From Saccoglossus kowalevskii (Eukaryota; Hemichordata; Enteropneusta; Harrimaniidae), in assembly GCF_000003605.2 (NCBI RefSeq), contig NW_003123416.1:66944-130943 (forward strand): DNA of 64,000 bases, written 5' to 3'. A model generated the notes under the pieces. That model saw nothing but the letters and a program-made list of their open reading frames with translations, searched no databases and had not been told where the DNA came from. The position numbers and the translations under genes were made by a program. Below are positions 37,001 to 49,800 of this stretch, in pieces. Position 1 is the stretch's first letter; every line of letters begins with the position of its first letter.

Positions 37001-40000
37001 GCACCGATTTCACATTTCGAGGATCAGCCAGTTCAGGCGTCAGCAACATTAATCATGTGGTCGAGGGGCTGTTAATGAATACGCACACACAAGTGTGTGA
37101 CATAAGTGCCAAGTCGTAAAACGGCGTGCTTTGATAACAATATTGCCAATAGGTCGGTCGTAAAAACACACACACAAAAAAAAAACGGCGTACTTTGGCG
37201 AGAATATTGCCAATTTTAAGTAGTTTCGATGGATGTGTATGTGACAATTTGCCTCTTGAAACTACTGGTGATAAGCGAACAAATGACATTGAATGGGGAT
37301 ATTTACTATATAAGCTATGGTCCTCTGCTGTTGCGGCGCTAGTTACGTCCGATTTCTGCATTTGTACATACCACACAACAAAGACGTAGACACCAAATCG
37401 CAATGTGAATAGCTGCCGTTGTTTATGCGACAATGCCGACATCAAACCACGCCAGTGATGACCTGGATAAGTGTCAGGTGCGACTGAGTAGGTCGCACAC
37501 AAACGAAGGTGGCATAAATACGCAGTCTATGCTAATACAAAGACGACTTTCATGGGATATGTCGTTATTTTGATTGCAAAGTTGCACTGGAATTCATACC
37601 TCAAACTACACCCTATCCAATGCACTCTACCCATGTCAGTCCGCCAGTGACTTCAATAATTCCGTTAAAGGAACCCTGACAGTGAGCGTTAAAGTCATAA
37701 TGATAATCATAATATGCGCTGCCGTTATCTGTACTCAAAGAACCCACTAAATTACATGAATGTTTCATTAGAAGATGAACATGACCACAGCTCATGATCG
37801 AGCAAACAGAACAAGATAGAATTTCGTATACAGCTAACTAAGTATTTTTCACGCGTTGTTATAGATCGCGTATCGTTACGAACAGACTGTAATTTATTAC
37901 TGTGACGTCATCGACTCCGAAGCCTGCGTTTTTAGATGTTTTAACCCATAAAATCAGACCCATTTCAGACTCATCTAACACAGTAAATTTTTGTTTTAAA
38001 GCGATCGTCTCCATCAGTAACTTTGCAGCCGAGTACTGCTTGGTGATTTCTCAAAAGATGATTGCCGGCGACGTATACGTCATTCCAACCAATCGCGCCC
38101 TCTCGTGCGGCTTCTAGGAAAGGCGTGTTAGATTTCTCCATTGTGAACATATCACCACCAGTGTGTTTCAGAACCTCCCAATTTGCTGATTGATTGTACA
38201 TCACAGAAGTATATAATTTCAATATCACCGAACGCAAATGAAACCGAACACGCGAACCTTGAGATACATCATAAATACGATTCCGGCGTTGGTTTTAGTT
38301 ATTATGAAAACAAACAAACAGGGAATTTGAAAACAGCATCGTCAAATTGAATGAGTGACCATGTGATATCGGATTGATAAAACTGGCGGTCATTTTCATG
38401 TGTCATCTTCCAATTAATGGTAGTATGCAATCAATGAGTCCGGTGTGGTAGTAGTCCCCGGCCTCACACGGGTCACTTCGTTGATGACTTTGTTACCTTA
38501 TCCAGAGGGCGTCATTCTACAATAGTTAACCTTGACTATTATTGATTTCAGATGAATGTTATCACAATGGAGTTGGTTACCGAGCTGGTGCTGCGATTTA
38601 CATAAACTGCAACAAATGGTAAATTTATTTATTTAGTCAATTTAATCACTTGTTCCTGTATTTAGTTAGTATAATAATTATTTCCTTAATCATTTTTTAT
38701 TATTTTTATTCATCAAATGTTGTTTTATTGATTCTAATTACAGTACATGTCAGAGAGGTGTAAACGGAGATTCAGCATTCAATTGTGAAAATAAAGCGTG
38801 CACGGTTCGACCGTCTCTCATTCAAGCAATCAACCATGGGGGTTTTGGGTAAGAGCGCCCTCTATTATTAAAGCTTTATTTTTAATTTTATTTTTATTAA
38901 ACTGCAGTCAGCAGGCAACAAAAAAATCATTTTCACAAAAATTACATATAGAATACAATTACAATTTAACCTGAAAAAGATTTAAAGTAGGGGAGTCGTC
39001 ACCTGCGCATGCTTCAGATGGTCATAGCGTGTCACTGTTTACAAACAAGCGTCTACCCATGAGTTTTTGCGTTTTTAGCGTGTGTTGTTATCGTCGCTTG
39101 GGACTCAATTCCCGCGCGTGCGCAGGTGACTACCCTCCCGCTTTAAATACAACACTAAGAAAGCATAGATATCACTATGGAGAATATGTAGCTAAACAAC
39201 TCTAAAAAACTTTAAAACGACCTAAAAAATATCAATTATTACCGCTGTTGAACGATTCTTTAAAAAAAGACAGAGCACGTGGAATGAAAGGTGAAATTCT
39301 TACATTGAGACGACATTTCATTTTGTGAAAAAAAGCAAATGTTGTCTTGTAGAAGGAGACATGAATATTTTTATTTTATACCGTAGATGGCGGGCTGCGA
39401 ATTATACGACCTTCTGGGGAATGAAATTGACGGACGCGGTGAAACACAAGTTAGGTACATTGAAAGTCGAGAGAGATGTTCACACGATGACGGAGATCGA
39501 CATAAAGATGAAAAAGAAAATTCCTAAAAGTTTTGATGCCAGGGATAAATGGGGTAGCATGATAACTGGTATCCTGGACCAAGGCAATTGTGCAAGTTCC
39601 TGGGCTTTTTCTACAGTCGGTTAGTTTTTGTTTTTAGTTTTTTTATGGCTTTTATTTATCTCACACAGCATCTCAACATTTGTTGTTATTTCTACGAATG
39701 CAATATCCCTATCCGTGTTTCTAATAAGCGCGCCCGGACGACAGGCTGCTGCTTACATTGACATTAGTGTTTCCAAGCGTTGGTATTCGACTTAAAAAAT
39801 AGAGGCAAAATTGTATTGATTTTTTGTTTTGTTTCAAAAGTGTTATATTATTGATTTGGAACTCGGTCGCTGTTTACAAACAAGCGTCTACCCACGTGTC
39901 TTTGCGTTTTAGTAAGCGTTGTTAACATATACTAGTACCTCGTATTTCCCTACTATAACAGCCGACCTATGCATGAAGAAAAAACTGAACGAACGAATAA

Positions 40001-43000
40001 AAGAATGAATGAATAACCGTACGATATTTCGTTTTATACAGGGGTGGCTTCTGATCGTCTCGCTATTCAATCCAGCGGTGAAACTGGGATGACGCTGTCA
40101 CCGCAACATTTACTGTCATGCAACACTAGAGGGCAGCGTGGTTGCAGTGGAGGACACATAGATAGGGCCTGGTGGTTTATGAGAAAACGAGGGTAAGTTT
40201 TATTATTATTATTCTGCTGTTTACACGGTCAGATCAAACTGATCAGATTAACCCGACGCCAAAGTTTAAGTATGTCTGATTTTTTAAAAAATCTGGTCGT
40301 ATTTTGTGGTTTACACGAATCGATTTATCTGAGCGCATTAATCTGATAAGATAAATGGCGTAACCCGGTTATTTTCACACATGCGCAGTTTTAGACTCGC
40401 AGCTTAGACTCGTTGCTTGTACCATGGTTCTTTGCGCAACATCCACATGTATGTGACGTTAGGCGACAAGGGCGTAGTCTAGCCATGTATAAAACAAGTA
40501 CAATTGTTCTATATTTCATAATGATGCGTTTCACGAAAGAGCGTCTTTGTATTCTATGTTTTCATACACAGAGTGGTTTCGAATGACTGTTACCCGTACA
40601 CCAGTGGTGACCAGGATAAGAAGGGTGTGTGTATGATGCCCGGAAAACTGCCATCCGACTGTCCGACAGGAAGGGAACGTAATAACGAATTGCATCACAG
40701 TACACCGCCTTATAGGATTGCAGCCAACGTAAGTAACGATAATGTATACATGTACGTTTCTGTGGCATGTGATATGTCACGTGGTCAGAGTACGTCATCA
40801 AACCCACCATGTTGTTCATTAACGTCTTTCACATACGTGCATGTCACGCCATGACTTGACTGGTAAATTCTTAATCTTTAAAAGTCGCTCACCACCCCGC
40901 TAAAAACTACTCCGATCGAGCCTTCACAATGAAAGGTTGACGTAGAATCTTACAAACATGTTAGCGAAATTCACGAAAAACTTGGAACCCAAGACGATTT
41001 AATAAAGACACTTGCAATGAATACTACATTTTGCTATGCATTGATAGTATGGCTGCATACAGAGAGGCTATTGTTAGTCAGGGACACCAGACTACTGCCT
41101 CGCTTGCAATGCTATATCCGCTAACGTCCGAAATCGGATCAATATCTTTGTTAAATATCCCATGATGTTGCAGACCCATGACGCTGTGTCCTTCTGATTT
41201 CAGGAGAGAGAGATTCAAGTGGAAATCATGGAGAACGGCCCCGTGCAAGGTGAGTTAACGAGTATTTACGTTGCGACTGTAAATGTGCAACTGTCAACCA
41301 ATCTCTAGTAAAGAAACAACATATAACAGTCCCATGATTGACGCCCTCTACAGACCAAGCGCTTCTATGACGTAGATGGTAGTGAGGGCGCCGTCCACAT
41401 CATCGTTATTGTTTTGATCTGTGCTAGCCCGTCAATAATTCAACAATACGAACGTCTGTATATTATGTTTTTGAAAAAAAGCTTATCATCAAATCCTAAT
41501 GTCTATCCTGATTGGGAAATGCTGAAAACGTGTTATCACGTGACAAATCATCTATATTTGATTACTAGTACTCTGGACTTTATCGCATCAAGACTATTGG
41601 CGACTATGTCAATTACAATGTTGTTTCATTGTTACATTTAAGCATCATTCGAAGTGAAGGAAGACTTCTTTATGTACGGTAGTGGCGTCTACCGACATAC
41701 CCCTATTGCGAGTAACGATGCTGAGCAGTACCATGCCAGTGAATGGCATTCTGTGAAGTTACTGGGATGGGGAGTTGAAAACGGCATCAAATATTGGGTA
41801 AGAATCAGACAATTGTTTGGAACTGTTACAAAATGCTTTATATTTTGTTGTGAATAGAAATCAGTATTACCACGCAAACTTACGCTAACACTGGCTTCTC
41901 CTTCCATGCCTGCTAAATAATATTGTCGGAAACACCTTTGTCTTATTTGTCCTCAAAAATACTACTCCTAGCAGAGACATCCGCTAAACATCATACTTCC
42001 CGCAGTCACCCTAACATGATACGACCCCGCAAAAGACATTTTCCGATGATTAAAGCGTGGTAGTCGACGCGCAGAGCGTGTACGAATTTCATGTAAAAAA
42101 AACAAACAATGCATTCTACACGTGTTGTGTACGTCGCTATGAGTTCCATACTTATTAGGTGATTTTCCGTTCAACTGCGAGATCTCGCGAGATGCATGAA
42201 AGACGCGCGTCGAACGTCTGCCGCAAAAATCGAACGATTTGATTTTGAACTCGAATTTCTTTATTTCGTATCTCACATCGACCGGCCGATCTTCGACAGA
42301 GAGGAATATTGCTTTCGAATACCCCGACTTATTCGAAATTGTCTATCATTAAATGTGTACAGCACATTATTAAGCATGGAAATGCCCCTCAAAATATTTT
42401 CGCGTTTGTCGAATCCCACGCGATGTTTGACGCCACTACGACGCTCATTATCCTTCCCAGAGTTCCTTGCGGTTAGATCACCGAAAGTATCTCTGCCACC
42501 ACATACCACCATTTTGTGGTGAAAATCCACAAGACTTTTACTACGCGTATCATTTGCGTATTTTTGTTATTAGAGGGATCTTGTGTTGATTTTTTCCTAC
42601 TGATAAACAAGTTTTAAAATATTTCATTGATAGCTGATAATGATTTTTTTGTAAACGCACTTAAAACGGTGAAATACAGTGGCCCCTCGCTATGTCGCGC
42701 CTCGGTAAGTCGCGATTCGGCTAAGTCGCGGGTACTTGGATGGCTCCCAAAATTTCTATTGTGTTTTGACAGCAATTTTGAAGTACAAAGACTAATGTTT
42801 CGTGGCATAGTGTTTTTAACTAACCGTTAAAGAGACAACTTAACACCCACTGTCCGTCAATTGCTGAGACGCAATGGGTGACGGCGGCCTTACTCAAGGT
42901 GTCAACAGGGGTGTCGAGTAGTGACCGTACGTACTTCTTGGCCGGTCCCGGTCCCTCTACAAAAACTCGCTACAATGAGTTGAATTCATAGAATTCTGAT

Positions 43001-44773
43001 CTCTATTTCTCAATTGAGCAGCATGTCAAAGCAAAAGCTATACAGCCTGTTCGTACGCCATAAACTCACGGCGATCGACCGTGTCAAACCAAGTTAAGTT
43101 GCACGTGGTTGAGCCCACTATTCGTGGGTGGGTAAAAAATGAAAAGTAAATTTGTTTTCAAAGTTGACCAAGAGGCGGGACTGAACAGAAAAACAAGCGA
43201 AAGTGTCCGACAATGATGACACCGATAAAGCTGTTTACGTTTCTTTAAGAACGGTCTGCCGGAACTCCACTATCTGGTCCCATCACCCAATGCAAAGCAT
43301 ACAACTCAGATATGACGACTTTGAATTTAAGGCCAGTTCAGGGTGGTTCTTGCGATGGCAAAGAAGACACGCTATCGACACACGCAGTCTCAATCCAAGG
43401 CGAAGCTCGATCTGGGAACATTGACGCTGTCGGAACTTTTCCCGAAAAATTGAGAGAAATTATCTATGAAGGTGGTTATTTTGACGAACATGTTTATAAT
43501 TGCGATGAAACTGGTTTATTTTGGAAGCTGTTACCGTCGAAGTCACAAGCAACAGCAAGCGGTCCACATAATATTAGACAAAATAATCAACGCAATGTTT
43601 ACAGCAAACATAATCATGATTTTATTCGAATACTGCCTGACACATGTGATGATACATCAATTAACTAAACCGAGGGTTTGTATGTGCTTTTTATATGTTT
43701 TTCAATGCACGACCTCCCTCTTTCACGACGTCCCTCGGTAAGTCGCGGCCCTCGATAAGTCGCGGTTTTTGCTTGGATCCCAACACCCGCGACTTAGCGA
43801 GGGGCCACTGTAGTTATAAATTAAAAAAAAAAAAAAATTCTATTGCGTAATAACCGTTACCAAGGTGTTACTCGGTTCATAAAACTTCTTCAACTGTCGA
43901 CTGCCAGGCGAAGAATTACAAGCTAACTTAAGAACTTCGTAGTATTGACGACTAAATCTTCCTACTGCCACACCGTTTGTGTTACAGAAAGAAAAAAAGA
44001 AGCTTCTAACTTTGAAAACAGCCAAAATCTGCAAACAACGCGTACACATTTGTCGGGTTCGAAATTCGAACACTTTCATGACAATGTTTTGGTGAAAGAA
44101 GTACCACTGTGACGCATCGACCAATCAACGACGAGCATAAGATCGCGTGGTGGCAGAGATATATTCGTGGAATAGAACTCTGCCTGGGAGATTGTACGAC
44201 GCCATGACCTTTGTTTGTTCTGTTTTTACGTTCCATTTCACACATAACGCGTGATTCTCGCAGTGAGCGAAAAATGGTCTAATGACAGCGCGGTCTGGTC
44301 GGATTCTCAGTGCGTGGTAGGGATCAGCACCTGTATTCTTTTTGGCGTATGCACGCATGAAACGTGTTACACGATTCAAACAGAGACCATTCAATACATA
44401 TTCGTATTGTAGTCACATAATGTAAAAACAACCATACTGTAATCGTCTCTGTTCTGGTATTCTTTAATCTGGATTTGTTCATGTTATGCCTTCCAGCAGT
44501 ATACGTACACACACATATCACCACATTTAAAGTTTTTCTTTTTTTTCTTTTCCCCCTCAGCTAGGTGCAAATTCATGGGGAACTAAGTGGGGAGAAGATG
44601 GCTACTTCAAGATCCTTCGCGGCGAAAATGAATGCAACATAGAATCGTACGTTGTAGCAGTCTGGGGCAAAGTGGACACGAGTAACAAGCCCAACCACAG
44701 GGTGACTAAACGAACAGCGAACACGAGAAAAAGGCGTTCTGAACTCAATCTATTTCAATGGCTGTTTTCCTAA
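34067..44773 (+). CDS. TINAG-like secreted protein (inactive papain fold)
   Basis: Secreted basement-membrane-type matricellular protein. Nine coding exons: 34067-34298, 38552-38618, 38744-38848, 39387-39619, 40042-40192, 40572-40728, 41204-41249, 41643-41797, 44561-44773. All junctions are GT-AG and in phase, giving 452 aa, close to the 467 aa of human TINAGL1. Order: signal peptide (1-22), somatomedin B domain with CCPGRDDEC and CYCDTFCN (about 24-72), a short Cys-rich segment, a linker with [10 protein letters not shown], then the peptidase C1 fold (from about 185). In [11 protein letters not shown] the catalytic Cys is Ser206, while His366 and Asn386 (ANSWG) are kept, so it should be proteolytically inactive, as known for TINAG proteins. 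The tail after VWGKV is unusually basic with RKRR (438-441), a possible furin-type site. Introns carry MITEs, tandem repeats and a Tigger relic. Confidence 0.94.
34327..34687 (+). repeat. 117-bp tandem repeat, about 3 copies (TINAG-like intron 1)
   Basis: TTACATGTGTCACGTGATTG recurs at about 34430, 34547 and 34664 (117-bp spacing). Each unit also has CCCGGCATTCGT-type and ATTGTTTTACAC segments. Each carries a CACGTG E-box. Confidence 0.9.
34852..35009 (+). repeat. 31-32-bp degenerate tandem repeat, about 5 units
   Basis: Units share the pattern GGATCnnTCCGT then TATTnGGGAnTGGACG. It lies in intron 1 of the TINAG-like gene. Open frames on both strands across it reflect repetition. Confidence 0.85.
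36141..36340. mobile_element. MITE family C, copy 2 (TINAG-like intron 1)
   Basis: Left end CGCGCCCTCTGGCGACGAAT with TTCTATGACGTGATG; right end TTACGTCATTTTACGTAGAG then GGCGCGG. The interior CGTCGATATCGTATCG and GAATCTGAACGACAGTGCTT match copy 1. Confidence 0.8.
38982..39146 (-). mobile_element. MITE family A, copy 9 (TINAG-like intron 3)
   Basis: Full length, reverse orientation; ends TTTAAAGTAGGGGAGTCGTC and CCTCCCGCTTTAA. Confidence 0.9.
39866..39926 (-). mobile_element. MITE family A, fragment (TINAG-like intron 4)
   Basis: Only the core remains: CTGTTTACAAACAAGCGTCT, then CTTTGCGTTTTAGTAAGCGT. Confidence 0.8.
41340..41425 (+). mobile_element. MITE family C, fragment (TINAG-like intron 7)
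   Basis: Left end only: GACGCCCTCTACAGACCAAG, CGCTTCTATGACGTAGATGG, then CATCGTTATTGTTTTGATCT as in the other copies. Confidence 0.65.
42049..42160 (+). mobile_element. MITE family B, copy 5 (right end lost)
   Basis: Left end GATTAAAGCGTGGTAGTC and most of the core; sequence diverges after ATGAGTTCCATACTTATT. Located in intron 8 of the TINAG-like gene. Confidence 0.8.
42677..43810 (+). mobile_element. Tigger/pogo DNA transposon, internally decayed
   Basis: Begins CAGTGGCCCCTCGCTATGTC and ends with the complementary CGAGGGGCCACTG, flanked by TA on both sides (42675-42676 and 43811-43812), the target duplication of Tc1/mariner-pogo elements. GTAAGTCGCG-type motifs are repeated just inside both ends in the same orientation. 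At 1.13 kb it is much shorter than an autonomous Tigger. It sits in intron 8 of the TINAG-like gene. Confidence 0.93.
43020..43668 (+). pseudogene. Tigger transposase remnant
   Basis: Broken frames carry family landmarks: [18 protein letters not shown] near the start; [20 protein letters not shown] (helix-turn-helix DNA-binding part, 43325-43384); and [19 protein letters not shown] (43490-43546), the start of the DDE catalytic domain including its first Asp. Frameshifts and stops separate these pieces and the rest of the catalytic domain is absent, so no active transposase is made. Confidence 0.88.
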
Positions 44774-45338
44774 TTCAGTTAGAGGGCGCTTAACTGCGTC
44801 AGGTAAACCGTCGACTACTTTTCAACAGTAAACGCATTCTAATTATTTTGTTTGGTCACAATACTCCTCAATAAGCGTTGGCAATCTTGTTTAGTTTTGG
44901 AGTTACCGAAAAAAATACCCTGGTTAGTGTGTCCGTAACATCAAGCTCAATTATAACAATAAATTGTGGAGACATTTATAGTAAACACATTTCACAGAAT
45001 TATTGTTATTCTTCATGTATATACATATTTTTTTCAATTGGGATTCCTGTAATTTTTACTTGAAAACGAACACCCCCCCATTATTATATTTTAGGGATTA
45101 TTTTATGGGTGCTGATGCATTCAATATAATAACACCTAACGTTAACTTAAAGTTTCAGATATGATCACAATAGCACTTATTTTTCAACAATTTGTTACTA
45201 GATTAGACTATTTGGTGATATTATGAGTATTTGAGACTAGTCCCAATTACGTGGGAGCCATTTTTATTTTGACGCTACAAGGCTATTTCCTATTTCGGGG
45301 GGAAATCAAAGTTTCCATCGTATACACATTTTTTAAAT
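44774..45338. other. 3' flank of the TINAG-like gene
   Basis: Probable 3' untranslated region, then AT-rich intergenic sequence. The first good polyadenylation signal is at 44958. Confidence 0.5.
44958..44963 (+). promoter_or_regulatory. Likely polyadenylation signal AATAAA
   Basis: Lies 185 bp after the stop codon of the TINAG-like gene. Confidence 0.5.
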
Positions 45339-45474
45339 CGCGCCCTCTAGCGACAGCGATGCTGTGACGTCAAATGTTAATGGCTACTGCAGATCAAAAA
45401 GATGCCGACGCTTTGATTGGCCTTTGCGTCATTCATTTACGTCCTACAAGATCTTCGTCGATAGAAGGCGCGAT
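45339..45474. mobile_element. MITE family C, copy 3 (short)
   Basis: Left end CGCGCCCTCTAGCGACAGCG, then GCTGTGACGTCAAATG; right end TAGAAGGCGCG. The interior includes TTTGATTGGCCTTTGCGTCA. Confidence 0.75.
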
Positions 45475-46827
45475 TTATTTGAATGGTTTAATTGTAGTCA
45501 TCGACTGAACTTGATGAACAACTACATCAAAACATGTCATGTTTTTCAGATTCGATTATAACCTTATCCACGACTTTTAATTAAGACAACTATTTCTCAA
45601 TGTATACATTTTACTTTTGTCTGTTTTCATATTTCTTTTTACATTTTTAAATAATATAAAATTCAATTTACATCCGATTCTTTGCATCATCGTCACCAAC
45701 AAAAACAAAAGCAGCAACAACAAACGCATAATATAATTGCATCGAAGAATTACTACTTCAATGCCGGCAATGTCCATATCGGAACACAGTATATATGTAA
45801 ACACTTTGCATTCAATCGCTATCTAAATCACATACTTTGTAAAAATAAAATTGTTCAAATACATATTATGTGTGGTAGTGTCGTGAATTGCTAAGCAACA
45901 AAGTGGTTCCCTACACAACACAGCCAACCACAACATTAAGCTGTGTGGCGAGATCGTTTTCTCTTAGTTGCTCAGTACTGAAAGAACATTGGCGAAAGCA
46001 TGGCCACGTTCAATCTACTAATCCGCAGTAATTAAAAGTCAAAAACAAACTGCCAGGCACAGCTAGCGCATTGCGAACAGTCTAGAAGCTGAGTATTTCC
46101 CGAGGTCTCGGATACCTCGACAATAACTCTAGATGGCGCGGTTTCAGTACACGAGGCAAAACATGAAGCAACGCAACAAGCAACACATGAGATGCATCGC
46201 TTATATAATATAATTGTGTCGCCAAGATGATCTTTATGTTAATTAATTAATTAATTTTATGTTAAAATTAGCCAACTAAGAATGTCTTGAAAAAACTTGA
46301 TATACACATACACGTAGATTAGTCAACGCAGAATTCGATACATCGAAAAAACAAACAAAAGCTCCTCTCTGATTGGGCTTGTCTGATAGGTGTTCGGATC
46401 GGGTAGCCAATCAGAGACAATCTTGTAAAAAGCTTTGTATTGACTCAACACGTTTAAAAGGAAATGGCGAGAAATTGAAAAAGCATAACTCGTTTTTCGG
46501 ACTGTGTCCAAAATTAGGTGCTCCCGTCAAGTAAACAAATGAACACTGCAAATTTAAAACGTAATCATTGCTTATCGCGTATGCAAATTTATAATCGGTT
46601 TGGAGGCCGACTTCATGACAAAGGCAATTTATGAGGCAAGGCGCCGGGTGACGCGTGCCATACAGTCACGTCGCCAAGGTGGATCAGCAAAACCATCGAC
46701 AACACACCAGGAAAGGAAACTAGTTCATTCATTGCCACCAAGCTGCAGTCTGCGTTGCTCGGTGCGTTGACTTAAGAATTTAATGGTATACAACATTCCA
46801 GTTTTAAACAGCGCCTGTAGAGGGAGT
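45475..46827. other. Intergenic between convergent genes
   Basis: Separates the TINAG-like gene (+) from the dynein-D5-like gene B (-). No gene found; includes TAATTAATTAATTAATT near 46240. Confidence 0.4.
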
Positions 46828-49800
46828 TCAATTTTCCAAAATTGTTACGGTGTAGAACTTGTTTAGTAGTTCTTCTCCGGGTGAGGACATCTGCGTGACC
46901 AGCACAAAAACAAAATCATTCATATACAGGTCATTGAATTTATATTGACCATATTCCCCGCCATCGGACTCTTTCACGATTGTCAAATATCTGAAAAATA
47001 ACAAATTTGCACACAATTATAATAATGGCATTTGAGAATGTTATATTCGTACAATATCATAGCATCTGGATTGTTTAATCAAGACTTAGACGCGACTTAC
47101 TTAATTGGTACCGTACACTATATATATATCGACGTGTGGAAAGTAACACAGTCGTCAGACCGCGCCGCGTTCAACATTGGCCCTTGTGACGTATACAACA
47201 CGTGTGAATTCGAACGTGCACTCTATTCGAAAAACTGATCAGATAAGAACATTTTTATTACAAAATTAGAATTTTTTGACAAGAAAATGACTTACTTTTC
47301 ATCTTTCAATAGATCTTTTGACAGGAGGCAATCAAGAAGTCCTTTCTGAATCTCATCCATTTGTGTCTTTATATTACCGTACATATCCGATTCAATCATG
47401 TCGATCGTAAATGTTTTTCCGTGTCTGAAACGTCAACATTAACAAGTCAAGCAACGACGCACTATGCACAGATAAGATTGCGTATTTTGAATAACACTTG
47501 TAAAACTCGATAGTTGAACTCAATTTCAGTTTTGCAACGTAGCGTATTCTCAACCACATGACAGCTTTTTGTCGTTGGAAGGATGGTTTAGTGAAAATAA
47601 AATTCAGCGAATAAACTTTTTTTTATTATATTTCTTATATATACAAAACACCCAAAAAGCATTTTCAATGTAAATTAATTCCAGCTAAAATATGTAAGTA
47701 TAATGTTTTCTATGGTAATCTTCGTGTTAGCTTTAAATTATATAGGACTATAACGTTCAAATTTATGTCACATGTTATATAAGTGTGGAATAATATGCAT
47801 GCTGTACGCGTTGGCTTTTCCTGTTCGGCTGGTTTGAAAAACAATACTGTGTCGGGAAGGTCACTTGTAAGTTACACAAGGTTAGGGGTGGACAATTAAA
47901 AAGTATGGGGGGGGGGACGATGACGAAGAAGCTGTGCATTTTTTTTTATTAACTTACTTTCGTGCTATTTTTTCATTCCAGGATGATTTTTTCCTGCTTT
48001 GTGAAATATTTGGCGTGCAGATTTTTTTTTCTGTTATTGATCTCTGCCCGATTAATGCAATTTTTTTTACATTCGCCCCTAAATGTTTTAATGTTCAACC
48101 CCTTACGTACATTAGGCAAGTTATGTACGCCATTGTAGGTCTTCATTATGTGGTGTTTGATTGTGAATGTATCAATCGACGCGGCAAATTCATAAAATAC
48201 AACTTGAATTGGTCACTCACTCACTCACTCACTCACTCACGCACTCACGCACTCACGCACTCACGCACGCACTCACTCACGCACTCACTCTCTCACTCAC
48301 TCACTCACTCACTCACTCACTCACTCACTCACTCACTCACTCAATCAATCAATCAATCATGGATGAAGGAAAGCAAAAAATATTGAATTACGTAACATAG
48401 AAAAATTAAACAAAATAAGAATTAAGAACGACATTGTTGATTTGCATTGTTAATATAAGTTAGTGATTAAAGAAGGAATTTGTTTTAAATGCATATATAA
48501 ACAAGTATGTACAGTGTCAAAGCTTTTTTCAATCATTACTGCGTTTATTCCATATCTTGATACCTTCATTTTAAAGCAGTGACGTTCTGCTTCCATAAAC
48601 GTGAATACTGTATGTATTTCATAAGATTGAACATGTCCATTATTTGTAAAGAAACTGATAAATTTGCTTGGCAGGGAATTGTTCTCAATTTTGAACATAA
48701 ATTGAGCCAAATGTATTTTTTATAAATATCCTCCAATTTCAACTAGTTACGTTTGTTAAACAGTGGTTTAGTATGAGTTCTACCATCATCTACTCGACAG
48801 ATATCTCGAATATGACATTTTTGAAACACCTCTACTTTGTGATGGAATATGGATTACCCAGAGCTATGGTACAATATTTGAGATGCGGCATATAATGACA
48901 TTTTTAGTACGTTTGATGGCAAGGTATATTTCAGTCTTGATACATTTAAACGGCGGTGGCCGTCGCGCAGCGCGTGTTCGAATTTCATTTGAACAAACAA
49001 TGTATTTTACACGCGTTGTATACGTTGCTATGAGTCCCATATCGAACAGGACGCGGCGAGACGATCACCGCCCTCTAATGTATTTTGTCTGTATTGATTG
49101 ATAATTTGTTGCTTGTGAGCCAATCACAAACCTTTTTCAGCTCGTCATTTATCACATTTAGATTATTGTATTGCGGTGTTGATATTAATATTAGAGTGGC
49201 TACAGTGGTGTCATCTGCAGAAATGCCGAATGTCATCTTATGTTAATGAGGAAAAATAGTGGCCCCAGAACCGAGCCTTGTTTGATTTCCATCATGAGTG
49301 GATTCCCCATTATCAAATAGAACACACTTTAATGAATACCAGCAGAAAGATATTTCAGTATTTGCCACCATGGCAAAAGCAGACGTCTTTGCTTGCACCC
49401 CATTTACGGTGAATCTCGCTTTGAGAAGTACACCAGCGTTATGCTGCCTCACGGATATTGGCGCACACTATGGATACGCACTCACGCAGCACCAGTGCGG
49501 GCGCCCTTCTTGTATTGTGAACTCACCTTATTGAACCAATCAAAGCCTTCCTTATTGTTTCTGGCTGCATGTCATCGGGGCTAAGAGCCTGCAGGTAATT
49601 GGTGTCTTGATAACGTAAGAACGTGCCTGCACGCCCGGAAGGATCGATAACCAATGGCCATCTAGAATTTGAAAATAACGAAAGATATGATATTGTGAGT
49701 ATAGGTACCACCTCGGAATGCTGGAAAGTTGCGAAGTGACCGTGACGTAGTCCCAAACAAGTCCCTAAGGCCTAAAAAAGTTTCTGGTCAGCGTGTGGGT

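Noticed and set aside
37053-37502. 149-codon minus-strand open frame in TINAG-like intron 1
   Set aside because: No domain, odd composition, no splice or homology support.
37971-38237. 88-codon minus-strand open frame that reads fairly protein-like
   Set aside because: The opposite strand is equally open over the same stretch, no family recognised and no linked exon found; kept only as a possibility.
44040-44070. Possible tRNA B-box (GGTTCGAAATTC)
   Set aside because: No matching A-box or cloverleaf around it.
47934-48400. 150-codon open frame with a Thr/His/Ser-Leu repeat tail
   Set aside because: The tail is the CACT microsatellite and the front part lies across a LINE-bearing intron with no domain.
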